A stretch of DNA of 64,000 nt from Phytopseudomonas punonensis (GCF_900142655.1 NZ_FRBQ01000012.1:59430-123429); one strand, 5' to 3'. Shown: positions 15,679-24,970, counted from the stretch's first letter. Numbers and translations are program-made. Notes: generated by a model from the letters alone, not told the origin.

Positions 15679-17373
15679 TTATCGATTGGCTTGTACCGCG
15701 CTGTTGCCAACGCCACGTGGATCGCTGGCCGCTTCCACTTCGCCGCTGACCTTGTTCCAGCGCAGCACCTGCCCGTTGCCGTATTGCCGCTCAACCTTCT
15801 TGAGCCTATAGCCGCGCGCTTGTAGTTCGGCCACTTGCTTCACGCTGAAGGTATCCGGCTCGTGCTCGATAACGTCCGGCAGGTACTGGTGGTGATAGCG
15901 CGGCACGGCCGGCCAACTGGCGATGGGCTGGCCATCGAGGTACTGCAGAATCGACAGCAGTACCATGCTCGGGATGCGGCTACCGCCTGGCGTGCCGAAG
16001 CTGGTGAGTTCGCCTGGGCTGTCAATGAAGGTCGGGCTCATGCTCGACAGCGGGCGCTTGCCGGCGGCGATGGCGTTGGCGTGGCTGCCGGTCAGGCCAT
16101 AGGCGTTGGCACCTGCCAGGTCGGCGGCGAAATCATCCATCTCATCGTTGAGCAGTACACCGGTGCCAGGCACTGTGAAGGCGGCGCCGAACGGCAGGTT
16201 GATCGAAAGCGTGGCGCTTACCGCGTTGCCGTCGGCATCGAGTACCGTGAAGTGGGTGGTGTGGTCGCCTTCCTTCCAAGTGCCGGCCGGCGGCAACTCG
16301 CTGCTCGGCGTGGCGTGGTACGGGTCGATACTACGGCTCAGGCGTTGCAAATAGTCAGGGTTGAGCAGGCGAGCGGCAGGGTTTTCGACGAAATCCGGGT
16401 CGCCCAACAAGCCGCGGTCGCGATAAGCCCGGCGCAGGGTTTCCACCACCAGATGCGTGCGCTGCACTGGTTCAGCTTCGCGCCAGGGCAGGTGCTGCAG
16501 CATCAACAGGCTTTGCGCCAAGGCCACGCCACCAGCCGAAGGCGGCGGCGAGCTGATCAGCTCGCGGCCTTCGGCCAGCGGTACGCGAATCGGTTGGCGA
16601 TTCACGGTGCGGTAGTCGGCCAGATCCTGCAGCGTCCAGATACCGCCGGCCGCTTTGACGCCAGCCACCAAACGCTCGGCCAGCGGGCCTGTGTAGAAAC
16701 CATCACGGCCGTTCTGTGCCAGTGCTAGCAAGGTAGCGGCCAGTTCGGGCTGGCGTATCAGTGCGCCTTCTTCCGGGACTGTGCCGTCAGCGAGGAACAG
16801 CCTCGCGGTCTCTGCGTCGTCGCGCATCGCGGCCAGGCGCATCGTCGCGCGATCGCGATACACGCGGTCGACCGGGAAGCCCTCACGCGCCAGGCGAATG
16901 GCCGGCGCCAGGCTGTCGCGCAGCGGCAGTTTGCCGTGATGCTCGGCCAATTCGACCAGTGCGGTAGGCAAGCCCGGAATGGCGGCTGCGAGTGCGCCAT
17001 CGCGGGAAAGCGCCGGCTGTACCTGGCCATCGCGGCGATAAAGATCGGCATGGGCCGCGCCTGGAGCGCGTTCACGGGCGTCGAGAAAGCCGTAGCGGGC
17101 GTCGGCGCTGCGCAGCAGGAAGAAACCGCCGCCGCCAAGGCCGGAGCCGTAGGGCTCGACCACGGCGAGCGCGGCGCTGATGGCGACGGCGGCGTCGAAG
17201 GCATTACCGCCCAGCGCCAGGGTTTCCTTGCCAGCGACCGTGGCAGCAGGGTGGGCGGTAGCAATGGCGCTGCTGCCCGGACGTTCGACGGCTTGCAGGC
17301 CGAGGCTGAGCAGCAGAAGCAGCGCGCCAGAGAGGGCGCGCAGGGAATCGAGGCCGCGAAGGTGGCGGCGCAC
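15679..17373 (-). CDS. ggt: Gamma-glutamyltransferase (periplasmic)
   Basis: Cleaves gamma-glutamyl bonds of glutathione and transfers the group; made as a proenzyme that self-cleaves. Motifs include GGNAFDAAVA near the N-terminus, SGLGGGGFFLL, the autoprocessing/nucleophile Thr in HTTHFTVLD, and FGTPGGSRIPSM in the small subunit. The open frame continues upstream into the ferredoxin gene. I place the start at GTG 17373, two bases after the ferredoxin stop, with AAGG upstream. This gives about 564 residues with an N-terminal hydrophobic export signal (ALSGALLLLLSLGLQA). Co-transcription with the ferredoxin gene is likely. Confidence 0.92.
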   Translation of the reverse strand: MRRHLRGLDSLRALSGALLLLLSLGLQAVERPGSSAIATAHPAATVAGKETLALGGNAFDAAVAISAALAVVEPYGSGLGGGGFFLLRSADARYGFLDARERAPGAAHADLYRRDGQVQPALSRDGALAAAIPGLPTALVELAEHHGKLPLRDSLAPAIRLAREGFPVDRVYRDRATMRLAAMRDDAETARLFLADGTVPEEGALIRQPELAATLLALAQNGRDGFYTGPLAERLVAGVKAAGGIWTLQDLADYRTVNRQPIRVPLAEGRELISSPPPSAGGVALAQSLLMLQHLPWREAEPVQRTHLVVETLRRAYRDRGLLGDPDFVENPAARLLNPDYLQRLSRSIDPYHATPSSELPPAGTWKEGDHTTHFTVLDADGNAVSATLSINLPFGAAFTVPGTGVLLNDEMDDFAADLAGANAYGLTGSHANAIAAGKRPLSSMSPTFIDSPGELTSFGTPGGSRIPSMVLLSILQYLDGQPIASWPAVPRYHHQYLPDVIEHEPDTFSVKQVAELQARGYRLKKVERQYGNGQVLRWNKVSGEVEAASDPRGVGNSAVQANR

Positions 17374-17375
17374 TA

Positions 17376-17627
17376 TCAGGCCTTGCCGGTGAGGGCTTTG
17401 TACTTGGCCAGCAATTGTTCCTTGCTCTCGACATTGTTCTCGTCGAGGGGGATGCAGTCCACGGGACAGACCTGCTGGCACTGCGGCTCGTCGTAATGGC
17501 CAACGCATTCGGTGCACAGGTTGGGGTTGATCACGTAGATCTCCTCACCTTGGGAAATCGCCGCGTTCGGGCACTCTGGTTCGCAGACGTCGCAGTTGAT
17601 GCAATCGTCGGTAATGATCAGGGACAT
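17376..17627 (-). CDS. 2[4Fe-4S] ferredoxin of the Allochromatium/YfhL type
   Basis: An 83-residue electron carrier starting MSLIITDDCINCDVC. Two cluster-binding motifs are present: CINCDVCEPECP and CTECVGHYDEPQCQQVCPVDC. The extra loop between cysteines of the second motif and the C-terminal helix are typical of the Allochromatium vinosum-type group. ATG 17627 is preferred over an upstream in-frame codon because it gives the standard family N-terminus. It lies just upstream of ggt; redox partners are unknown. Confidence 0.95.
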   Translation of the reverse strand: MSLIITDDCINCDVCEPECPNAAISQGEEIYVINPNLCTECVGHYDEPQCQQVCPVDCIPLDENNVESKEQLLAKYKALTGKA

Positions 17628-17682
17628 TAAAGGCAAGCTCCTGCCGGGCTGCGGCCGCGACACAGTCAAACGGAAACAGACT

Positions 17683-17809
17683 GTTGAAAACTATCTACGT
17701 TGCCATCGCGGCGTTAAAAATAGGCTCAAAATGCTCATGTACTATTCGTACACTCCGCTTTTTCGCCTGTTTTTGCCTTGCACTGGCTGCCTCGATCACG
17801 TTTTTCAAC
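17683..17809. repeat. Intergenic hairpin repeat, copy A
   Basis: About 127 bp between the ferredoxin gene and coaD, bounded by GTTGAAAA and TTTTTCAAC. Inner arms AAAAATAGGC and GCCTGTTTTT flank the core AATGCTCATGTAC-TATTC-GTACACTCCGCTT (17729-17760). The same core recurs at 25204-25234 and 32152-32181 in unrelated intergenic regions, with a divergent relative at 43349-43449. The whole element can fold into one long hairpin with flanking A and T runs. Confidence 0.8.
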
Positions 17810-17896
17810 GGCCTGCTAGCCGCGATTGTGCCGGATTGTCACCGTCAGCGCACGCCCGCGCGCTATATGGCGCTCAGGCATGTCGGCGTTGCCGGA

Positions 17897-18379
17897 TCAG
17901 CGGTTCTTGAAACGCTCGGTCAGCGCATCGGCCACGGCCGGGTGCACGAACTTGCTGATATCTCCATCCAGGTTGGCGATTTCTCGCACCAAGGTAGAGG
18001 AAATAAAGGAGTACTTTTCCGACGGGGTGAGGAACAGGCTTTCCAGCTCCGGCGCCAGTTGACGGTTCATGTTGGCCAGCTGGAATTCGTATTCGAAATC
18101 CGACACCGCGCGCAGGCCGCGCAGCAGCACGTTGGCACCCTGTTCTTTGGCGAAGGAAGCAAGCAGTGTGGAAAAACCGATCACTTCGACGTTAGGCAGG
18201 TGCTTGGTGACTTCCCGAGCCAGCTCCACGCGCTGCTCGAGAGAGAACAGCGGGTTTTTCTTCGGACTGGCGGCGACCGCGATGACCACGCTGTCGAACA
18301 GGCGCGCGGCGCGCTCGACCAGGTCGCCGTGCCCCTTGGTGATGGGGTCGAAGGTGCCTGGGTATAACACTCGGTTCAT
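17897..18379 (-). CDS. coaD: Phosphopantetheine adenylyltransferase CoaD
   Basis: Makes dephospho-CoA from 4'-phosphopantetheine and ATP, the fourth step of coenzyme A synthesis. The nucleotidyltransferase signature T14-x-G16-H17 lies in YPGTFDPITKGH and the ISSTLVRE motif is near residue 128. The 160-residue length matches the family. Its neighbour, ferredoxin, is conserved in pseudomonads. Confidence 0.97.
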   Translation of the reverse strand: MNRVLYPGTFDPITKGHGDLVERAARLFDSVVIAVAASPKKNPLFSLEQRVELAREVTKHLPNVEVIGFSTLLASFAKEQGANVLLRGLRAVSDFEYEFQLANMNRQLAPELESLFLTPSEKYSFISSTLVREIANLDGDISKFVHPAVADALTERFKNR

Positions 18380-18491
18380 CGTGACGTCCTGGCAGGCGCG
18401 TTAGGGAGTCGGATGGTAGCGCAGCACCCCCGCGCGGGCCAAGTCGGTGGTCCGTCCGGGAGTCGGATGTGGGCGTTAATCGCGCCGTGCT

Positions 18492-19913
18492 TCAGCGGAT
18501 GAACAGCTTGTAGACCAGTTTCTGCAGCGCCTTGCCGTAGGGCGGATAGATCAGCCGGGCGAGGTTGAGACGTTGTTTGATGAGTACGCCCTTGGCCTTG
18601 CTGAAGGTAAGAAAGCCCTCGTGGCCGTGGTAGTGGCCCATGCCCGAGGTGCCAATGCCGCCGAAGGGCATGTCGTCCTGCGCCACGTGCATCAGCGTGT
18701 CGTTCAGGCATACGCCGCCGGAGTGACTGTGGTGCAGCACATGCTGCTGCTCGCTGCGGTCGTAGCCGAAATAGTAGAGGGCCAGCGGCCTTGGCCGAGC
18801 GGCGATGTAGGTCAGGGCGTCGCTCAGTTGCCCATAAGGGACGATAGGTAGCAGGGGCCCGAAGATCTCATCCTGCATGACGCGCATGCTGTCATCGACA
18901 TTCAGTAGCAGGGTCTGCGGCATCCGCCGCTGCGCACCTTCGGCGATCAGCTCGATGACCGTCGCGCCCTTGTCACGGGCGTCGCTCAGGTAATCACTCA
19001 GGCGTTGGTGCTGGCGAGCGTTGATGATGCTGGTGTAGTCCCGGCTGCCGTCGACCTGTGGATAAAAGCGTTGGACTGCCTGGCGGTAAGCGTCAACGAA
19101 CCCGTCTACCCGATCATGGGGTACCAGAACGTAGTCGGGTGCCACACAGGTTTGCCCGGCGTTCAGGGTCTTGCCGAAGGCGATGCGCTCGGCTGCGTCG
19201 GTCAACGGCACGTCGGCCGATACGATGGCGGGGGATTTACCGCCCAACTCCAGCGTCACTGGTGTGAGGTTCTCGGCTGCCGCGCGCATCACGTGGCGGC
19301 CAATACTGGTGGCACCAGTGAACAGCAAGTGGTCGAACGGCAGCTTGGCGAACGCCATACCGATTTCGGCCTCGCCCAGCACCACGCCAACCAGATCCTT
19401 GGGGAAGATGCTGGCCAGCAGTTCCTTGAGACGTTGCGATGTCCGGGGCGTGGCTTCGCTGAGTTTGAGCATCACCCGGTTGCCGGCGGCCAGCGCACCG
19501 ACCAGCGGGGCGATGGCGAGAAACAGCGGGTAGTTCCACGGCACGATGATGCCGACCACGCCGAGCGGCTGGTAGATCACCCGCGCCGATGCCGGCATGA
19601 ACGGCAGGCCGACATGTCGCCGCGACGGTTTCATCCAGCGGCGCAGGCGTTTGCGCGTATAGCGGATGCCCTGCACGGTGGGCAGCATCTCGGCGAGCAG
19701 TGTTTCATCGGCGCTGCGGTTGCCGAAGTCCTCACTGATGCAGCGAATCAGCGCGTCCTGATCTCGGAGCAGGGCTGCCTTGAGGCTGACGAGCCAGGCG
19801 ATACGCTGCTCGGCAGATGGCATCGGGTTGGCCATGAAGGCCTCGCGCTGCGCATGGAAACACTGTTGCAGCGCAGTAATCGCCTGCTCGTGCGGGTCTG
19901 AAAGGGTGACCAT
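18492..19913 (-). CDS. calB: NAD(P)-dependent coniferyl-type aldehyde dehydrogenase
   Basis: Aldehyde dehydrogenase superfamily, 473 residues. The catalytic Cys256 is in NAGQTCVAPDY and the general-base Glu is in LELGGKSPA. The oxyanion Asn lies in VVGIIVPWNYPLFLAI. Overall it matches the short coniferyl-aldehyde dehydrogenase group, which lacks an N-terminal extension. Its location beside coaD matches the P. aeruginosa calB-like gene as I recall. The true substrate may be another medium or aromatic aldehyde. Confidence 0.85.
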   Translation of the reverse strand: MVTLSDPHEQAITALQQCFHAQREAFMANPMPSAEQRIAWLVSLKAALLRDQDALIRCISEDFGNRSADETLLAEMLPTVQGIRYTRKRLRRWMKPSRRHVGLPFMPASARVIYQPLGVVGIIVPWNYPLFLAIAPLVGALAAGNRVMLKLSEATPRTSQRLKELLASIFPKDLVGVVLGEAEIGMAFAKLPFDHLLFTGATSIGRHVMRAAAENLTPVTLELGGKSPAIVSADVPLTDAAERIAFGKTLNAGQTCVAPDYVLVPHDRVDGFVDAYRQAVQRFYPQVDGSRDYTSIINARQHQRLSDYLSDARDKGATVIELIAEGAQRRMPQTLLLNVDDSMRVMQDEIFGPLLPIVPYGQLSDALTYIAARPRPLALYYFGYDRSEQQHVLHHSHSGGVCLNDTLMHVAQDDMPFGGIGTSGMGHYHGHEGFLTFSKAKGVLIKQRLNLARLIYPPYGKALQKLVYKLFIR

Positions 19914-19924
19914 GCCGCTGTCCT

Positions 19925-20959
19925 TTACGAACTCACCGGGAGCTGCTGTATACCGCGTTCAATCGTCTGTAGCCATTGCGGGATACGTCGCTCCAGATAA
20001 TAGCCGGGCCGGCGCAGCGAGCCGTCGACGAAGCCGACATGGCCGCCCTTGGCATGCAGCTCGAAGGTGATGCAGGCCGCCAGTTCAGTGGCCTCGGGCA
20101 GGCTATGGGGGTAGACGAACGGGTCGTCGCTGGCCTGGATCATCAGTGTTGGCGTCTGGATGCGGCTCAGGTAGTAGCGGCTCGACGAACGCCGGTAATA
20201 GTCGTCAGCGTTTTCGAAACCATGCAGCGGTGCGGTGATGCGTCCGTCGAAATCCCAGAAGGTGCGCATGCCATCCAGCGGGCCGAGTTTTTCCAGAATG
20301 GACAGCCGATCGGCTTGGCCCTGATGGGCGAACAAGCGCTGTTTGTCCTTCACGTAGGCCACCATGGCGCGCATGAAGTGCGCCTGATAGACCCGCGAAA
20401 AGCCGATGCCGATACGGTCTGCACATTGATCCAGGCGAAACGGCACCGATACCGCGGCGGCGCTTTGCAGCCCGCTGTCAGCGCCGCTTTCGCCCAGGTA
20501 CTTGAGCAGCACATTGCCGCCTAGTGAGTAGCCGACGGCATAGAGCGGGGCCATAGGGCGTTTGGCGTGCAGGTGGTGAACGGTCTCGGCGAGGTCTTCG
20601 CTGGCGCCGGAGTGGTAACCGCGCGGCAGCAGGTTGGGCTCGCCCGAGCAGCCACGCCAGTTAAGCGCCACGCTGGCCCAGCCCTGGGCAGCCAATTGGC
20701 GTTGCAGGCCGAGCACATAGTGGGAGTTGGATGAGCCAGTCAGGCCATGCAGCACCAGCACCAACGGCGCTTGCGCGTCGTGTGGGCCGTGCCAGTCGAG
20801 ATCGAGAAAGTCGCCGTCTGCCAGCCACAGGCGCTCGCGTTGCCGCTCAAGTGCGGGTGGGCGGCGGCACAGCGAGCCCCACAGGGTTTGCAAATGCGGG
20901 CCCGGCAGCCACCAGGCAGCCGTGAAGAGCGATCGGCCGTTCATCTGTTGGGCCGTCAC
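19925..20959 (-). CDS. YheT-family alpha/beta hydrolase
   Basis: A 344-residue protein with the YheT arrangement: LVLHGLTGSSNSHYV near residue 65, nucleophile elbow GYSLGGN (Ser near 145), acid segment ASDDPFV and catalytic His in KGGHVGF. Relatives include E. coli YheT and eukaryotic ABHD1/3-type proteins, several of which are esterases or phospholipases. The physiological substrate is unknown. It starts 11 bp upstream of the aldehyde dehydrogenase gene and may share a transcript. Confidence 0.88.
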   Translation of the reverse strand: MTAQQMNGRSLFTAAWWLPGPHLQTLWGSLCRRPPALERQRERLWLADGDFLDLDWHGPHDAQAPLVLVLHGLTGSSNSHYVLGLQRQLAAQGWASVALNWRGCSGEPNLLPRGYHSGASEDLAETVHHLHAKRPMAPLYAVGYSLGGNVLLKYLGESGADSGLQSAAAVSVPFRLDQCADRIGIGFSRVYQAHFMRAMVAYVKDKQRLFAHQGQADRLSILEKLGPLDGMRTFWDFDGRITAPLHGFENADDYYRRSSSRYYLSRIQTPTLMIQASDDPFVYPHSLPEATELAACITFELHAKGGHVGFVDGSLRRPGYYLERRIPQWLQTIERGIQQLPVSS

Positions 20960-20964
20960 ACTGA

Positions 20965-21531
20965 CTACCAGCCTAACTCGTCGGCCAGCGATTGCGCGGC
21001 AGATCGGCTGTTCAGCAAGGGGATCAGCGCGTCGATCAGCCGCTCGCGGTGCCGTGGGTTGACGCTGTAGTCGTCGAGAAAGATGTCCTCACCTGCACTG
21101 TTCCAGACGGCGTCGAATGTGGCGAGGCAGGCGATCATCTGTTCCAGGCTGTCGAATAGCGGTGCGGGCTGCCAGCTGCCGCCACCATGGCGGTCGTGCA
21201 GTACCTTGCCACTACTTGTCTCAAAGATGAACGGGTCACCACCCTGGTCGGCAACCGCCAGCCAGTCGTCATGCCAGTCGGTCAGGCGCTCACCGCTGAT
21301 GCCATGCCAGCGGTAGCCGGCCTGCATTCTCCATAAGCGAGCCAGAGCCGGGATGAAAAACGAATTGCCAGCGGTGGCCAGGTTGCAGTTATCGGGGCCG
21401 ATATCGCGGTAGAACCTGGCGATATCGGCAGGCAGGGGGATTTCACCCTGCCAGTCGGAGGCCTCTTGTGCACGCAGCTCCAGGCCTTGCTGGACCAGCG
21501 CATTGCGCAAGGCCAGGATGAGCTCAAGCAT
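20965..21531 (-). CDS. SMI1/KNR4 (SUKH)-like domain protein
   Basis: A 188-residue cytoplasmic protein. The segments LPADIARFYRDIGPDNCNL and GGDPFIFETSSGKVLHDRHGGGSW fit the SMI1/KNR4 fold, widely used in bacterial toxin-immunity proteins and also in housekeeping roles. ATG 21531 overlaps the rsmD stop by 8 bp; an in-frame extension upstream would overlap rsmD by about 130 bp and is rejected. No toxin gene is adjacent, so an immunity role is not supported here. Confidence 0.75.
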   Translation of the reverse strand: MLELILALRNALVQQGLELRAQEASDWQGEIPLPADIARFYRDIGPDNCNLATAGNSFFIPALARLWRMQAGYRWHGISGERLTDWHDDWLAVADQGGDPFIFETSSGKVLHDRHGGGSWQPAPLFDSLEQMIACLATFDAVWNSAGEDIFLDDYSVNPRHRERLIDALIPLLNSRSAAQSLADELGW

Positions 21532-22129
21532 CACGGCGTTCCCAAAGTGCGTAATGCACCTGCCCGGCCTTCTGCTCGCGGTGCAGGCGCCAGTTGCCGG
21601 GCATGCCCAGGCTGGAAAGCACCTGTTCGCTCTCGGTGTAGACCCAGGCATCGTCGGCCAGCCAGCCGCGCTCTTCCAGTAGTGTGCAGGCGGGCAGCAG
21701 CAAATCCTGGCTGAACGGAGGGTCGAGGAACACTAGATCGAACGGCGTGGCCGGCTGGCCCTGCAGGTAGGCGAGAGCATCGCTCTGCAGCACCTGGCCG
21801 TTGTCGCAGTGCAGGGTCGCAAGATGGCCGCGCAGGCTGGTCACGGCTGCCGGGTTGAGGTCCAGCGCCAGGGCACTGCCGGCGCCGCGCGACAAGGCTT
21901 CGAGAAACAGCGCACCACTGCCGGCGAAGGGGTCGAGCACCTTGGCGGCTTCGACGTAAGGTGCCAGCCAGTTGAACAGGGTTTCGCGCACGCGATTGGG
22001 CGTCGGACGCAAACCATGGGCCATCGGGAAGCTGAACTGGCGGCTGCGCCATTGGCCGGCAATGATGCGCAGCTGCCCGTCGCCACCATGGGCGACGGGC
22101 GCTTTGCCGGAAGTCGGTCTTCTGGCCAT
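21524..22129 (-). CDS. rsmD: 16S rRNA (guanine-966-N2)-methyltransferase RsmD
   Basis: Methylates G966 of 16S rRNA on assembled small subunits. The 201-residue protein has IIAGQWRSRQF and RPTPNRVRETLFNWL at the N-terminus, SAM motif LDPFAGSGALFLEALSRGA and catalytic DPPF (VFLDPPFSQD). It starts at the last base of the upstream M16 gene's stop codon, so the M16 pair, rsmD and the SMI1-like gene probably form one operon. The rsmD/M16 linkage is conserved in pseudomonads. Confidence 0.95.
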   Translation of the reverse strand: MARRPTSGKAPVAHGGDGQLRIIAGQWRSRQFSFPMAHGLRPTPNRVRETLFNWLAPYVEAAKVLDPFAGSGALFLEALSRGAGSALALDLNPAAVTSLRGHLATLHCDNGQVLQSDALAYLQGQPATPFDLVFLDPPFSQDLLLPACTLLEERGWLADDAWVYTESEQVLSSLGMPGNWRLHREQKAGQVHYALWERRDA

Positions 22130-23619
22130 CAGTGCTCCGGAACGCCAGCGGGCTGTTCAGCCGGCTTGTCTGTGGGTGGTGGCAATTCCTTCTGCGCGAC
22201 CGTTGGCCCGGCACTGACGATCACCAGGGCCTCGGGATCCAGGTGTTTGGCCATGGCGGCCTTCACCTGCTCGACGCTGAGCGCCTGCACCTGGCCCATG
22301 AAGTCTTCCAGGTAGGTCAGCGGCAGGTCGTAGAAACCGATGGCGCCAAGCTGGCCGACGATGGCCGAGTTGCTGGCTGTGGACAGCGGGAAGCTGCCGG
22401 CCATTTCGCGTTTGGCGGCGTCCAGTTCTTCCTGGGTCGGGCCGTTGGCGATGTATTCGCCGAGCAGGTCCTTGACCAGTTGCAGGGTGCCTTCGCTGAG
22501 CTCGGCGCGGGTCTGCAGGTTGATCATGAACGGGCCGCGCGCCTGCATGCCGGTAAAGCCGGAGTACACCCCATAGGTCAGCCCGCGTTTCTCGCGCACT
22601 TCGGTCATCAGCCGGGTGCCGAAGCCGCCACCGCCGAATACCTGGTTGCCCAGATAGAGCGCGGCGTAGTCCGGATCGTTACGGTCGATACCCAGCTGAG
22701 CGATCAGCAGGTGCGTCTGGTTGGACGGGAAGTCGATATGGGTCAGACCGGGTTTCGGCGCTTCGGGCTCGACGGTCTTCGCCAGTGCCGGGCCTTTGGG
22801 CAGCGCGGCGGACACTTCGGCAGCCATCGCTTCGGCTTCTTCACGAGACAGGTCACCAACCAGGGCGATCACCGCGTTGCCAGCGGCATAGGCCTTGGCA
22901 TGGAAGGCCTGCAACTGCGCGCGGCTGATGCCGGGAACCGACTGCTCAGTACCTTCGCTCGGGTGGCCGTAGGGATGCTTGCCATACAGGCGCTCGAACA
23001 GCTCGAGGCTGGCCAGCTTGCCTGGGTTCTGCTTCTGAAACTCGAAGCCAGCGAGGATCTGGTTCTTGATGCGCGCCAGGGAGTCGGCCGGAAAGGTCGG
23101 TTGGCCGATCACCTGCTCGAACAGCTTCAGGGCCGGCTCGCGTTGCTCGGCGGCGCTAAGGCTGCGCAGGCTGGTAACCGCCATGTCGCGGTAGGCACCA
23201 TTGCCGAACTCGGCGCCCAGGCTCTCGAAGCCGGCGGCGATGGCACCGACGTCCTTGCCGGGCACGCCTTCATTGAGCATGGCATTGGTCAGCACCGCCA
23301 GGCCCTGCACGTCACCATCCTGGCTGCTGCCGGCGGCGTAGGTCAGGCGCAGGTCGAACATCGGCAACTCGCGGGCTTCGACGAACAGCACCTTGGCGCC
23401 TTCTGCGGTTTGCCAGCTCTGGATGTCCAGCTTGCGGCGGGCGGGTTCCTTGCCGTCCAGCTCGGCCAGTGACTGCAACTGGCTGTCGTCGGGTTGCGTG
23501 GCCTGGGCCGCAGGCTCGGCAGCGTCCGGTGCGCGTTTGACGGTAAAGGCCAGGGCTGCCAGCAGGGCGATCAGGAACAAGCCCAGCAGGGCATAGCGCG
23601 GGCCGTTGCGCTTACTCAT
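22129..23619 (-). CDS. M16-family peptidase homologue lacking the zinc motif
   Basis: About 496 residues with an N-terminal membrane anchor (YALLGLFLIALLAALAFTV) and then a two-lobed M16 fold. The position where active enzymes have H-x-x-E-H reads QGLAVLTNAMLNEG, so the catalytic zinc site is absent. The later RGLTYGVYSGF segment, typical of the non-catalytic half, is intact. ATG 23619 overlaps the stop of the active homologue by 8 bp. It probably forms a periplasmic or membrane heterodimer with that protein, as in bacterial M16B pairs. Confidence 0.9.
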   Translation of the reverse strand: MSKRNGPRYALLGLFLIALLAALAFTVKRAPDAAEPAAQATQPDDSQLQSLAELDGKEPARRKLDIQSWQTAEGAKVLFVEARELPMFDLRLTYAAGSSQDGDVQGLAVLTNAMLNEGVPGKDVGAIAAGFESLGAEFGNGAYRDMAVTSLRSLSAAEQREPALKLFEQVIGQPTFPADSLARIKNQILAGFEFQKQNPGKLASLELFERLYGKHPYGHPSEGTEQSVPGISRAQLQAFHAKAYAAGNAVIALVGDLSREEAEAMAAEVSAALPKGPALAKTVEPEAPKPGLTHIDFPSNQTHLLIAQLGIDRNDPDYAALYLGNQVFGGGGFGTRLMTEVREKRGLTYGVYSGFTGMQARGPFMINLQTRAELSEGTLQLVKDLLGEYIANGPTQEELDAAKREMAGSFPLSTASNSAIVGQLGAIGFYDLPLTYLEDFMGQVQALSVEQVKAAMAKHLDPEALVIVSAGPTVAQKELPPPTDKPAEQPAGVPEH

Positions 23620-24970
23620 CGCGCTTCTCCTCGGGCAGAACATGGGCGACGCTGAGGCGATCGCGGGTGAAATAGGTCTTGGCAGCGCTCTGGATGTCGG
23701 CTGGGGTCACGGCTTCCAGTTCGGCCAGCTCCTGGTCGATCAGCTTCCAGGACAGGCCGACGGTTTCCAGCTGGCCGATGGAGGTGGCCTGGCTGCTGAT
23801 CGAGTCGCGGTCATAGACCAGCTCGGCGATTAGCTGGGCACGTACGCGGGCCAGTTCTTCGGCCGACGGCGCGGTGTTCTGCAGATCCCGCAGTTCGCGC
23901 CAGATGCCGGCTTCAGTCTGTTCGAGGGTCTTGCCAGTCTGCACGTTGGGCGTCGCGGAAATGGTGAACAGGCTGTCGCCGCGGGTGTAGCCGTTGTAGC
24001 TGGCGCCCGCACCGGACACCAATTCTTCGCCGCGCTCCAGGCGGGTGGCTAGGCGCGCGCTGTAGCCGCCGTCGAGCAGAGCGGCGATCAGGCGCAGGGC
24101 GTGCACGTCACGCGGGTTTTTAGCTGTCGGCAGACCCGGCACGTTGAAACCCATCATCAGGGTAGGCAGCTGGGTCTTCAGATGCAGGGTGATCTGCCGC
24201 TCGCCGGGCGCTGCCAGTTCCAGTGGAATCTTCGCCGCCGGCACCTCACGCTTGGGGATCGCACCGAAGTACCGCTGAGCCAGGGCTTTCACGGCCTCCG
24301 GGGAGACGTCGCCAACCACCACCAGCGTGGCGTTGTTCGGCACGTACCAGGTTTCGTACCAGTGACGCAGCTCCTGCACGCTCATGCGGTCGAGGTCGGC
24401 CATCCAGCCGATGGTCGGAATGCTGTAGCCGCTGGCCGGATAGGCCATGGCCTTGAAGCGCTCATAGGCGAGTCCCAGCGGCTTGTCGTCGGTGCGCAGG
24501 CGGCGTTCTTCCTTGATCACCTCGATTTCCCGCACGAACTCTTCCGGCGGCAGGCGCAGGCTGGCCATGCGGTCGGCCTCCAGCTCGAAGGCGACGCCCA
24601 GGCGGTCGGCGGCCAGCACCTGGTAATAGGCTGTGTAGTCGTCGCTGGTGAAGGCGTTCTCTTCGGCGCCCAGGTCACGCAGCACCAGTGAGGCTTCACC
24701 GGGGCCGAGCTTGCGGCTGCCCTTGAACATCATGTGTTCCAGGGCGTGGGACAGGCCGGTCTGGCCGGCAGTCTCGTAACTGGAGCCTACCTTGTACCAG
24801 ACCTGCGAGACCACCACGGGGGCGCGGTGGTCTTCGCGGACAATGACCTTCAGGCCGTTGTCGAGGGTGAACTCGTGGGTGGGTTGCGGTGCCGCGGCCT
24901 GAGCCCCAAAGGGCAGGGCGCAAACGGCCAGCAGCAGGCCGGCGAGATGGCGGGCAAGTGAACTGGACAA
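23612..24970 (-). CDS. M16-family zinc metallopeptidase (active subunit)
   Basis: A 452-residue exported peptidase with signal peptide (LARHLAGLLLAVCALPFGAQA). The inverted zinc motif H-x-x-E-H is in SHALEHMMFKG, with the downstream Glu in the EENAFTSDDYTAYY/FELEADRM region. The start codon is TTG at 24970, preceded by GAGGAG six bases upstream; no ATG fits better. It is followed by an inactive paralogue with overlapping start and stop, a pairing conserved next to ftsY in pseudomonads. Substrates are likely periplasmic peptides. Confidence 0.92.
   Translation of the reverse strand: MSSSLARHLAGLLLAVCALPFGAQAAAPQPTHEFTLDNGLKVIVREDHRAPVVVSQVWYKVGSSYETAGQTGLSHALEHMMFKGSRKLGPGEASLVLRDLGAEENAFTSDDYTAYYQVLAADRLGVAFELEADRMASLRLPPEEFVREIEVIKEERRLRTDDKPLGLAYERFKAMAYPASGYSIPTIGWMADLDRMSVQELRHWYETWYVPNNATLVVVGDVSPEAVKALAQRYFGAIPKREVPAAKIPLELAAPGERQITLHLKTQLPTLMMGFNVPGLPTAKNPRDVHALRLIAALLDGGYSARLATRLERGEELVSGAGASYNGYTRGDSLFTISATPNVQTGKTLEQTEAGIWRELRDLQNTAPSAEELARVRAQLIAELVYDRDSISSQATSIGQLETVGLSWKLIDQELAELEAVTPADIQSAAKTYFTRDRLSVAHVLPEEKRDE

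Noticed and set aside
18404..18469. 12-base direct repeat GGGAGTCGGATG at 18404 and 18458
   Set aside because: Only two copies, short, in a 110 bp gap with no flanking mobile-element features; likely chance or slippage.
22132..23472. 446-codon plus-strand open frame opposite the M16 gene
   Set aside because: Antisense shadow of a clearly real gene with no motif and atypical composition.
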